Shown here piece by piece: positions 41,184 through 49,031 of a stretch of 64,000 nucleotides of DNA. Both the position numbers and the translations under genes were made by a program. The notes beneath the pieces are model-generated. The model had not been told where the DNA came from, made no database searches, and was given only the letters and a program-made list of their open reading frames with translations. Every line of letters starts with the position of its first letter. Positions within the stretch are counted from its first letter, which is position 1. Origin of the DNA: Flavobacterium cheniae (GTDB lineage Bacteria; Bacteroidota; Bacteroidia; Flavobacteriales; Flavobacteriaceae); the NCBI RefSeq assembly GCF_004363695.1, contig NZ_SNZC01000001.1, forward strand, positions 680,431 to 744,430, written 5' to 3'.

Positions 41184-42017
41184 ATGATACTTAATTTAGA
41201 CCCTAATTTCAAACCTGTAGCAGGAGAAGAAATTCAATTTCAAAGCTTTACTTTTTCAGGTGGTGAACCTCATATTAAGATAGACCCAAATTGCAATAAC
41301 CAAAAAGTTACAATAACGCATCGCTTAAATTCATTTAACGATTTAGGTTTGTTGTGTTTGGCTGTTGATGCACTCAGAAGAATGGATGCTAAAATCGAAA
41401 AACTAATCATTCCTTACTTCCCTTCTGCCAGACAAGACAGAGTTATGATAAGTGGTGAGCCTTTATCTGTAAAAATTTACGCAGACATTATCAATAATTT
41501 GCAAATAGAAAAAGTAGTTGTTTTCGACCCTCACTCGGAAGTTACTCCAGCTTTGCTAAATAATTGTCAAGTAATTTCAAATCACAGATTTATTGAAAAA
41601 ATAGTAGCAACTATCGGAAACGATGTTACGCTAATTTCTCCAGATGGTGGAGCCTTAAAGAAAATCTATAAAGTATCTGAATTTTTAGGAGGCGTTGAAG
41701 TGGTGGAATGCAGCAAAAGTAGAGACGTAAAAACAGGCAAGCTAACAGGATTTAAAGTTTACAACAATAATTTAGAAGGTAAAGATTGTTTAATTGTTGA
41801 TGATATTTGTGACGGAGGCGGCACCTTTATTGGATTAGCAGCCGAATTAAAAAACAAAAATGCAGGAAAACTCTATTTAGCCGTTAGCCATGGTATATTT
41901 AGCAAAGGATTTGATAGTTTAAAATGTTTTGACAAAATATTCACTACCAATTCTTTCAAAGATTTTGATAACGAAGGCATCACTCAAATCAATTTACAAG
42001 ATGGACTTTTATCTTAA
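41184..42017 (+). CDS. ribose-phosphate pyrophosphokinase-like protein
   Basis: A 277-residue PRPP-synthetase homologue, shorter than typical Prs (about 310). It has YFPSARQDRVMISGEPLSVK (near 74-93, like the ATP-loop PYSRQDR of Prs), VVFDPHSEVTPALL near 112, KSRDVKTGKLTGF in the catalytic flexible loop, and the PRPP loop LIVDDICDGGGTF near 201-213. In an NAD operon it could supply PRPP to the phosphoribosyltransferase. Related phage enzymes paired with NAMPT homologues act on ADP-ribose instead; the sequence does not decide. Start ATG 41184; an upstream TTG overlaps the promoter. Confidence 0.85.
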   Translation: MILNLDPNFKPVAGEEIQFQSFTFSGGEPHIKIDPNCNNQKVTITHRLNSFNDLGLLCLAVDALRRMDAKIEKLIIPYFPSARQDRVMISGEPLSVKIYADIINNLQIEKVVVFDPHSEVTPALLNNCQVISNHRFIEKIVATIGNDVTLISPDGGALKKIYKVSEFLGGVEVVECSKSRDVKTGKLTGFKVYNNNLEGKDCLIVDDICDGGGTFIGLAAELKNKNAGKLYLAVSHGIFSKGFDSLKCFDKIFTTNSFKDFDNEGITQINLQDGLLS

Positions 42018-42393
42018 TCCCTCAAATTCTTACAATCGAATAGTTGAAGAATACAATAAGTATGGCACTTTAGTTGTGGCTTTCGATTTTGATGATACCG
42101 TATATGACTTTCATAAAAAAGGAAGAATATATTCCGACATGATTGACTTACTGCAAGAATTAAAAAGCATCAATTGCTATTTAATTTGTTGGACAGGACA
42201 AGAGGATGACACCCTCGTACAAAACTATTTAGTAGAAAATCAAATTCCATTCGATAGCATCAATGAAAATCCACCTTTTCATCAATCTAAAAGCAGAAAA
42301 GTATATGCAAATGTGTATTTAGACGATAGAGCGGGATTACAACAAGTATATTTAGATTTAAAAAAATTAATTCAAACTCAAAAACACCACTAA
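42001..42393 (+). CDS. HAD-like hydrolase
   Basis: A 130-residue minimal HAD phosphatase. Motif I FDFDDTVYDFH is near residues 22-32, and the C-terminal motif IV equivalent VYLDDRAGLQQ is near 105. There is no cap domain of note. The gene overlaps the end of the Prs-like gene by 17 bp and precedes the NAMPT gene by 2 bp, so it belongs to the salvage operon. Possible roles are a nucleotide or sugar-phosphate phosphatase; the substrate is unknown. Confidence 0.82.
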   Translation: MDFYLNPSNSYNRIVEEYNKYGTLVVAFDFDDTVYDFHKKGRIYSDMIDLLQELKSINCYLICWTGQEDDTLVQNYLVENQIPFDSINENPPFHQSKSRKVYANVYLDDRAGLQQVYLDLKKLIQTQKHH

Positions 42394-42395
42394 TT

Positions 42396-43847
42396 ATGAA
42401 TCCTTTATTATTAACAGACGGATACAAAGTAGACCACAGAAGACAATATCCTAACGGAACAACACTTGTTTATTCCAATTGGACACCAAGAAAAAGTAGA
42501 ATTGAAGGAGTTGATGAAGTGGTATTATTTGGATTACAATATTTCATAAAAAAATATATTTTAGAAGATTTTGAAAACTACTTTTTCAAGCAACCAAAAG
42601 AAAAAGTCGTAGCAGAATACAACCGAAGAATCAACAACTATTTAGGTGAAAATCAAGTAGGAACAAAACATATTGAAGTACTTCATGATTTGGGTTACAT
42701 CCCAATGGTGATAAAAGCATTACCTGAAGGTGCTAGTGTACCCATAAGAGTTCCAATGTTTACAATGTATAATACATTACCCGAGTTCTTTTGGTTAACC
42801 AATTATTTCGAAACTCTTGTATCGGCAGTGATTTGGATGCCATGTACTTCTGCAACAATTGCCAAACAATACCGAATGGTTTTAGATAAATATGCAAATG
42901 AAACCTCATCAGTACCTGAATTTGTAGATTGGCAAGGACATGATTTCTCTATGCGAGGAATGGCAGGTATTGAAGCCAGTGTTATTTCTGCTTGTGGACA
43001 TTTACTTAATTTTAGTGGAACTGATACTATTCCAGCTATTAATTTATTAGAAAACTATTACAACGCCAACTCAGACACTGAGTTAATCGGTGGTTCTGTA
43101 GCTGCAACAGAACACAGTGTAATGTGTATGGGAACTGCAGAAGATGAAATTGGTACCTTTAGAAGACTAATTTGCGATGTGTATCCAAAAGGTATTGTTT
43201 CTATTGTTTCTGATACTTGGGATTTATGGAAAGTACTAACCGAATACATGCCAAAACTTAAAAATGAAATCTTATCTCGAGAAGGAAAAGTGGTACTTAG
43301 ACCTGATAGCGGTGATCCAGTAGATATTATTTGTGGAAATCCAAATGCTACTAGTGAAGTAGAAAGAAAAGGGGTAATTGAATTGTTGTGGGAAACTTTT
43401 GGTGGTACAATAAACAATAAAGGATTTAAAGAATTAGATGGACATATTGGAGCCATTTATGGAGATAGTATCACAGTAGCAAGAGCAGAACAAATTTGCG
43501 AAAGATTAAAAGAAAAAGGATTTGCTTCAACAAATGTTGTGTTAGGAATTGGTTCTTATACTTACCAATACAACACAAGAGATACTTTTGGTTTTGCGAT
43601 GAAAGCAACCTATGGCGAAGTAAACGGAACAGGTCGCGCTATTTTCAAAGATCCAATTACCGATGATGGAACTAAAAAATCAGCAAAAGGTTTGATGAAA
43701 ATCGTATTAGAAAATAACAAATACAAACTAATTGATGAAGTCAATTGGGATGAAGAAAACCAAGGCGAATTAAGAGAAATATTCAGAGATGGTAAATTAA
43801 TAATAAACGATTCCCTATCCGATATTCGAAATAGAGTACGAAATTAA
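42396..43847 (+). CDS. nadV: nicotinamide phosphoribosyltransferase (NAMPT/NadV type)
   Basis: A 483-residue homologue of NAMPT, which makes NMN from nicotinamide and PRPP. Clear marks are the start LLLTDGYKVDHRRQYPNGTTLVYSNWTPRKSR, DWQGHDFSMRGMAG near 188, VSIVSDTWDLW near 270, VVLRPDSGDPV near 300 and GSYTYQYNTRDTFGFAMKAT near 385. The length and order match vertebrate and bacterial NAMPT rather than nicotinate phosphoribosyltransferase PncB. It ends the NrtR-controlled operon at a strong terminator. Confidence 0.93.
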   Translation: MNPLLLTDGYKVDHRRQYPNGTTLVYSNWTPRKSRIEGVDEVVLFGLQYFIKKYILEDFENYFFKQPKEKVVAEYNRRINNYLGENQVGTKHIEVLHDLGYIPMVIKALPEGASVPIRVPMFTMYNTLPEFFWLTNYFETLVSAVIWMPCTSATIAKQYRMVLDKYANETSSVPEFVDWQGHDFSMRGMAGIEASVISACGHLLNFSGTDTIPAINLLENYYNANSDTELIGGSVAATEHSVMCMGTAEDEIGTFRRLICDVYPKGIVSIVSDTWDLWKVLTEYMPKLKNEILSREGKVVLRPDSGDPVDIICGNPNATSEVERKGVIELLWETFGGTINNKGFKELDGHIGAIYGDSITVARAEQICERLKEKGFASTNVVLGIGSYTYQYNTRDTFGFAMKATYGEVNGTGRAIFKDPITDDGTKKSAKGLMKIVLENNKYKLIDEVNWDEENQGELREIFRDGKLIINDSLSDIRNRVRN

Positions 43848-43884
43848 AAAAAAGACCTTCAAACTAAGTTGAAGGTCTTTTTTA
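43846..43884. terminator. bidirectional terminator
   Basis: A stem AAAAAAGACCTTCAA / TTGAAGGTCTTTTTT of about 15 bp between the convergent nadV and lipoprotein genes. Confidence 0.88.
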
Positions 43885-45258
43885 TTAACTCCTAAACAAA
43901 ACGTTCATAATGTCGTCATAGGTTTTTAATTCGGTGGGATGAACTCGCATTTTAAAAACCACTTTTCCAGAACGGGCTTTTAATGCTTTGAAATCTTCAA
44001 TGGTGAAATAAGCCAATTTATTATCCTCAGTTAGTCCCCACAAAACATTCTGACTTTCTGGATTAAAATGAATCGTTTTGGTATAACGATACAAAGCATT
44101 AACTCCCATTTCCACTAACACAACTTGTTTTAAATCCAACGCCTTCCCATTTTCATCTACAAAAGAAGCATCCAGTTTAGCTCCCTTTGGATACACATGA
44201 GGATAATCTAAATTCACTACGCCAAACTGATTTACCTCTAACGTTCTCATTATTTTTTTACTACCTGTTAAACTTTCAATCTCTTTGCGTTGCATAAATC
44301 GATTATATTCATTTGCCTTTCTATCATAATTAGCCCAAGCTTCTTCTATACTTTTTCGTTCGTTCTCAATTTTAGAAATTAAACCCGCATATTTTTTCTT
44401 ATAATTGCTCAAAGCTTTAGAATATTGTGCTTTATCCTTAAAACTCAAATAACAAACACATTTAGTTTTAATAGAATCAGGATATTTACCCCAAGGAACA
44501 AAAGTCACTTCATAGGTACCATTTTTTAAATCTTTAACTAATATATCTTTAGAATCAAAACCACATTTTTTACCATCAATTGGCTCAAACCAAACGTTTT
44601 TGTATGCTTTCAATTTATCATTTTCATTCAGATTGTCTGTGACCTGAAAAGCAAATTTTCCCGCCTCTTTTGGAGGAATTGGAGCTTCTGGTAAACGCTC
44701 TAGTTCTTCTTTCTTTGTAGCTGTTTTTATTTCATCCTTACCTAATTCACGCCAAGTATTCGTTTTAGGATCTAAATCATAACGATTAAATTTAGCATCC
44801 TCTGAAAAACTTACTGCATCGACTTTTATTTTATTATTTGGATTGACCTGAACAGCCTTTCCATTATTCGAAGCATTCATTTCGAACATTCCTGCCGATT
44901 CAAAAACCAATTCTTCTCCATTTTCATTGGTAAAATTCATGGGAATACCCGCTAAATAAATGTCTAATGGATTGGAAAACATTCTAAATTTTAAAGCCAC
45001 TGGACTCGTAATTACATTACCCTTTTCATCTAAAAAAGCATCTTTAGGTATCGAAATCACCGAACCTGATTTATGATAAATCACCGTATCCTTTGTAGGT
45101 GAAATTTGAAATTCATCCGCAACAATATCAGCTGCAGGAATTGGTGGAACTAATCGTTCTTCAGTAGCAGCTTGAGGTTTAGCTGTTTCTTCCTTTTCTT
45201 TACAAGAAAACAAACTCATTGAAAACAATACAATGAGTAAAAAATAACGGTTTTTCAT
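43885..45258 (-). CDS. lipoprotein of unknown function
   Basis: A 457-residue exported lipoprotein (signal MKNRYFLLIVLFSMSLFSC, lipobox Cys at 19). Near residues 60-130 the pattern GSVISIPKDAFLDEKGNVITSPVALKF then FESAGMFEMNA resembles a ZU5-like beta domain common in Bacteroidota surface proteins. A coiled stretch (about 280-320) and a C-terminal beta region follow. Function is not recognised. Its upstream region holds a TACGTA-TT-TCCGTA palindrome (45349-45362), 29.5 bp before a near -7 element, so it may be activated by the adjacent two-component system. Confidence 0.75.
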   Translation of the reverse strand: MKNRYFLLIVLFSMSLFSCKEKEETAKPQAATEERLVPPIPAADIVADEFQISPTKDTVIYHKSGSVISIPKDAFLDEKGNVITSPVALKFRMFSNPLDIYLAGIPMNFTNENGEELVFESAGMFEMNASNNGKAVQVNPNNKIKVDAVSFSEDAKFNRYDLDPKTNTWRELGKDEIKTATKKEELERLPEAPIPPKEAGKFAFQVTDNLNENDKLKAYKNVWFEPIDGKKCGFDSKDILVKDLKNGTYEVTFVPWGKYPDSIKTKCVCYLSFKDKAQYSKALSNYKKKYAGLISKIENERKSIEEAWANYDRKANEYNRFMQRKEIESLTGSKKIMRTLEVNQFGVVNLDYPHVYPKGAKLDASFVDENGKALDLKQVVLVEMGVNALYRYTKTIHFNPESQNVLWGLTEDNKLAYFTIEDFKALKARSGKVVFKMRVHPTELKTYDDIMNVLFRS

Positions 45259-45318
45259 AATAATAAGATTTGGTTAATAGTAAAACGTTAATAAATTACA
45301 ATTAGTGCATAACATTTT

Positions 45319-45362
45319 TAAAATTAAAAGATTACAATATGAAATCCGTACGTATTTCCGTA
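45319..45362 (-). promoter_or_regulatory. predicted response-regulator site and promoter of the lipoprotein gene
   Basis: The 14-bp near-palindrome at 45349-45362 (one mismatch) is centred at 45355.5. A -7-like TAATTTTA (45326-45319, minus strand; 5 of 6 fixed positions) begins 29.5 bp downstream. The same spacing is found at 47784-47827 for the gene after the response regulator. Confidence 0.5.
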
Positions 45363-45459
45363 TCAAACAAAAAATTAAAAGTTTCAGCGCAACTTGTACC
45401 ATAAAAACTTTTAAAACTATAAGAAATTGCCTATTTTCGGGCGATATAATCCAATCGTG

Positions 45460-47100
45460 ATGTCTTTCTTAAAAATTGGTTTTCTTGCTTTCTTATTCCT
45501 AATTACTTCTTGTAAAAACCAAGAAGAAAATCCTGCGCTTGATGCGAATTTAGAACAAGCAGAAAATCTTTTCGCCACGAAACAATATCGAAAAGCCTAT
45601 TATTATTACAATCAATCTTTTCTCTTCAACAAAGAACAACACAATACCAAACGAGCTGTTTTTAATTTATTAAGAATGGCACATATCGAAAATTTAGAGT
45701 GCGATTATATAGGAAGTGAAGCCACAACTACACAAGCCATAAAGCTTTTTGACAAAACTATTCCGATACCTTATCAAACCAATGCTTATATTTCATTAGG
45801 ATTAAATTATATGCATCTAGCCAACTATGAAGATGCCGAATCAATGTTCGAAAAAGCAATTCAAATAACCGAAGATTCATTAACCGTTTATATTTCAAAA
45901 AACAACATTGGGTATTTATACATCAAACAAAAAGAATATCAAAAAGCGGTTCGTCTATTATCCGAAATAGAAAACGAAAAAATCCTTCAAGAATCACCTT
46001 TAGATTATGCTCGCGTATTAGATAACAAAGGAATTGCATTGTTTCACTTAAATGATAAATTGGCATTATCCTATCTAAAAAAAGCAAAAACAATTAGAGA
46101 AACCAATAATGACGATTCGCAAATTGTATCGTCTTATATGCATTTAGCCGAATATTATAAAAATCAAGAGCCTGCAACCGCAAAAGAATGGACTCAGAAA
46201 GCATACCATTCAGCTACAAAAGCATTTATTCCCGATGATCGATTAGAGGCGTTAAACCTTCTCTTTACCACCACTACTAACAACAACCTAAAAAACCAAT
46301 ATCACGATACTTATATTCACATTAATGACAGCTTGCAACAAGCCAGACAACAAGCTAAAAACCAATTTGCTAAAATCAAATACGATTCCGAAAAAGCGGA
46401 AACAGAAAAAACAGCATATCAATATAAAATGTATGGTTTTATAATATTATTAATACTAAGTGTAGCCGTTTTCATTTTGCTTTATCGCCTAACAATTCAA
46501 AAAAATAAACGCAAAATTTTAGAAACCCAATACACCACCGAAACTAAAATTGCCAAACGTTTACATGATGAATTAGCCAATGACGTTCACAACACCATTG
46601 CCTTTGCCGAAACACAGAATTTAGAAAACGAGCAAAACAAAGAAACACTGCTGGAAAATTTAGACACCATTTACCAACGCGCGCGAAACATTTCCAATGA
46701 AAATAAGGAAATTAATACAGGTAAAAACTATTTAGAACAACTAAAATACATGATTAATGCGTATTCAAGCGATACCATCAATGTAATTTTAAACACGAGC
46801 ACATTACATGAAGTACCTTTAAATTCAGAAGTTAAAATTGCTTTATATCGTGTACTACAAGAACTCATGGTAAACATGAAAAAGCATAGCAATTGCTCGT
46901 TAGTAATGATAGGCTTTAAAGAGACTAATTCCGCATTAGAAATTAACTATTCAGACAACGGAAAAGGGACCGATAATCAATTACAAATAAAAAATGGTTT
47001 GCAAAATGTGGAAAACCGCATTTTTTCTATCAACGGAAACATTACTTTTGATACTGAACCTAATAAAGGTTTTAAAGTAAAAATTACAATTCCGAAATAA
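45460..47100 (+). CDS. TPR-containing sensor histidine kinase
   Basis: A 546-residue kinase. It has a lipoprotein-like signal (FLKIGFLAFLFLITSC), a periplasmic TPR array (about 25-300, for example NAYISLGLNYMHLANYEDAESMFEKAIQI), one membrane helix (about 324-344) and a cytoplasmic kinase core. The phospho-acceptor region is KRLHDELANDVHN near 365, and the ATPase part has the N box RVLQELMVNMKKHSN and the G box NYSDNGKGTD. This is the HisKA_3/NarX-like class. The ATG at 45460 gives the signal sequence; an in-frame TTG lies upstream. The response regulator follows 2 bp later. Confidence 0.88.
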   Translation: MSFLKIGFLAFLFLITSCKNQEENPALDANLEQAENLFATKQYRKAYYYYNQSFLFNKEQHNTKRAVFNLLRMAHIENLECDYIGSEATTTQAIKLFDKTIPIPYQTNAYISLGLNYMHLANYEDAESMFEKAIQITEDSLTVYISKNNIGYLYIKQKEYQKAVRLLSEIENEKILQESPLDYARVLDNKGIALFHLNDKLALSYLKKAKTIRETNNDDSQIVSSYMHLAEYYKNQEPATAKEWTQKAYHSATKAFIPDDRLEALNLLFTTTTNNNLKNQYHDTYIHINDSLQQARQQAKNQFAKIKYDSEKAETEKTAYQYKMYGFIILLILSVAVFILLYRLTIQKNKRKILETQYTTETKIAKRLHDELANDVHNTIAFAETQNLENEQNKETLLENLDTIYQRARNISNENKEINTGKNYLEQLKYMINAYSSDTINVILNTSTLHEVPLNSEVKIALYRVLQELMVNMKKHSNCSLVMIGFKETNSALEINYSDNGKGTDNQLQIKNGLQNVENRIFSINGNITFDTEPNKGFKVKITIPK

Positions 47101-47102
47101 GT

Positions 47103-47768
47103 ATGTTTACCAAAGTACTAATAGCCGAAGATTTTGATAGTATCAATATCGCCTTAATTCAGACCCTTGAAAATATGGGGGTGAAAGAAATTGAACACGC
47201 TAAATATTGCGATGATGCCTTACTAAAAGCCAAAAAAGCAATACAAGACAAAGCTCCATTTGATTTATTAATCAGTGATTTATCCTTTGAAACCGACTAC
47301 AGAACCGTTTCATTAACCAGTGGAGAAGAACTCATTGCAGCCATCAGAAAAATACAACCTGAAATACCGGTTTTGGTGTACACAGTAGAAGACAAAACTT
47401 TTGTAATTAAATCATTAATAGAAGATGTAAAAATAAACGCCTTTGTACATAAAGGAAGAAATAGCATCAGCCAATTAAAAACGGCTATGGAAACCATATT
47501 GTTTGGAGGTACTTTCATCTCTCAAAATGTAGCACATGCCTTAAAAGAAAAATCATTTAATGAAATAGAAGATTATGATGTTGAAATTCTATCTCATTTG
47601 GCAAAAGGAGTAACCATTGAAGAAATGGAGCAACTTTTTAAATTGAAAGATATTAAACCTAATAGTAAAAGTTATATCGAAAAAAGAGTTAGCAAACTTA
47701 AAGACATCTTTAAAGCAAAAACTACTATTCATCTCATATCCCTTTCAAAAGATTTAGGTATTATCTAA
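47103..47768 (+). CDS. response regulator with divergent LuxR-type output domain
   Basis: A 221-residue regulator partnered with the kinase just upstream. The receiver domain (about 1-125) has the acidic pair EDFD, phospho-acceptor Asp in LLISDLSFETDY near residue 59, and the Lys of FVHKGRNS. The C-terminal domain (about 150-221) is HTH-like (EILSHLAKGVTIEEMEQLFKLKDIKPNSKSYIEKRVSKLKD), a divergent NarL/LuxR type. It probably binds the TACGGA-TT-TCCGTA palindromes at 45349 and 47784. Confidence 0.85.
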   Translation: MFTKVLIAEDFDSINIALIQTLENMGVKEIEHAKYCDDALLKAKKAIQDKAPFDLLISDLSFETDYRTVSLTSGEELIAAIRKIQPEIPVLVYTVEDKTFVIKSLIEDVKINAFVHKGRNSISQLKTAMETILFGGTFISQNVAHALKEKSFNEIEDYDVEILSHLAKGVTIEEMEQLFKLKDIKPNSKSYIEKRVSKLKDIFKAKTTIHLISLSKDLGII

Positions 47769-47783
47769 ATCTTTTTATTCATT

Positions 47784-47827
47784 TACGGATTTCCGTACGG
47801 AATTAAATTTTCTTGAGGTTAGCTTTG
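47784..47827 (+). promoter_or_regulatory. predicted response-regulator site and promoter
   Basis: TACGGATTTCCGTA (47784-47797) is a perfect 14-bp palindrome centred at 47790.5. A perfect -7 element TAGCTTTG (47820-47827) begins 29.5 bp downstream and no -33 TTG is present, as expected for activator-dependent transcription of the next gene. Confidence 0.55.
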
Positions 47828-47846
47828 TACAAAACAACGCTATTTC

Positions 47847-48149
47847 ATGCCTAACTACTATTTACATACCGAACCTGATGCAAAAGGTAATTATTGCTTA
47901 CATGTAGCAGGATGTTCTTGTTTAAATAACTCAAGTCAATTTGCAAATCTTGGAGATTTTACAAAAATTGAAGAAGTAATTGCAGAAACAAAATCTTCAG
48001 ATTATAGGATTTCACTATGCAAAGAATGCATTGACATCCATTTTAGCAAAACGGCGATTGATAATACGCCACCGATATTCGTTCAACTAAAAAACGCAAT
48101 CAAAAAAAGATTGCGTTTAGTAATTCCCTTAAAAAATAAAAAATTATAA
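47847..48149 (+). CDS. small Cys/His-containing protein
   Basis: A 100-residue protein not recognised as a known family. It has cysteines in the pattern HVAGCSC (near 20-26) and LCKECID (near 67-73), which could bind a metal, and a basic tail. It has its own promoter with the palindrome described at 47784, so it is probably a target of the two-component system upstream. Its end overlaps the convergent next gene by 6 bp. Confidence 0.6.
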   Translation: MPNYYLHTEPDAKGNYCLHVAGCSCLNNSSQFANLGDFTKIEEVIAETKSSDYRISLCKECIDIHFSKTAIDNTPPIFVQLKNAIKKRLRLVIPLKNKKL

Positions 48150-48461
48150 TAATAAAATCAACAAAAGAACGATAATGATAATGGCTCCAACCGATAAGTA
48201 AATACCGCTATTGCTATCTCGTAATGATGATTTTATAACTTTAACTTCTTTTCGAAGTGCTTTTTTTTCTGTTGAAGTCATGTCTGACTTGTCCATTGCT
48301 TTTATTTCATTCAAACGATCCAACTGTACTTGTACATGCGCAGGAACTTCAATAGGTTTTGCAACAGGTGTATTGGATGGATTACCAGCAGCAGTCATAG
48401 TGTTTGGAAAGAAACTTATCGACATAATTAGCATCAATAAGTAAAGAGTTGTTTTTTTCAT
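48144..48461 (-). CDS. small exported protein with C-terminal membrane helix
   Basis: A 105-residue protein with a signal peptide (MKKTTLYLLMLIMSISFFPNTMTAAG), a helical charged middle (HVQVQLDRLNEIKAMDKSDMTSTEKKALRKEVKVI) and a C-terminal membrane segment (IYLSVGAIIIIVLLLILLL). Proteins of this build are frequent in Flavobacteriaceae, function unknown. The upstream 100 bp holds inverted-repeat sequence (about 48463-48525) that may be regulatory. Confidence 0.7.
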   Translation of the reverse strand: MKKTTLYLLMLIMSISFFPNTMTAAGNPSNTPVAKPIEVPAHVQVQLDRLNEIKAMDKSDMTSTEKKALRKEVKVIKSSLRDSNSGIYLSVGAIIIIVLLLILLL

Positions 48462-48602
48462 AATAGTATAATGTTAGTAATTATTTACAACATTAAAATT
48501 ATACACTTCAATTGACTAAAGTGTTATACTATTTTTAGAAAAAATTACAGATATTACAGATAAAAAATCCATCCTTAATTTAGAAAATTCCAAAACCCAA
48601 AC

Positions 48603-48938
48603 CTACAAATACTTCGCAATGTCTTCCGCCTGAATGCTATGATGCGAAACTCGATACACCACTTCCCCATTCTTTAAAACAATAATCTGTGGCGATTGAT
48701 GAATCACACTTAATTCCTCAGCAATAAAATTAGAAACACTTCGATACGAAAGTAAATCTAAATAATTGAAATCGGCTTTAGCAATCAATACATCATTTCC
48801 ACTAACCAAGCGCTCTTTAGCATAAGCACTAATACCACAAGTCACACTATCCTTAAAGATAATTTGAGGTTTTTCATTTGATTTTTCAACAATTTCTCTT
48901 ACTTGTTCTTCAGTAGTTATGGGATTCCAGTTTTTCAT
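48603..48938 (-). CDS. ytxJ: bacillithiol-system redox protein YtxJ
   Basis: A 111-residue thioredoxin-fold protein. The single-Cys active site is KDSVTCGISAYA near residues 30-41, and the C-terminal region IHQSPQIIVLKNGEVVYRVSHHSI matches YtxJ (DUF2847), a putative bacilliredoxin that removes bacillithiol from proteins. Bacillithiol occurs in some Bacteroidota. The gene stands alone on the minus strand. Confidence 0.9.
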   Translation of the reverse strand: MKNWNPITTEEQVREIVEKSNEKPQIIFKDSVTCGISAYAKERLVSGNDVLIAKADFNYLDLLSYRSVSNFIAEELSVIHQSPQIIVLKNGEVVYRVSHHSIQAEDIAKYL

Positions 48939-49031
48939 ATTTTTTTATTTGCTTTATGCCTTAAGCTCTAGGCTATTGGCAAGAATATTATTAAAAAAGC
49001 ATATTGCATATAGCTTAAAACCTATAGCAAT

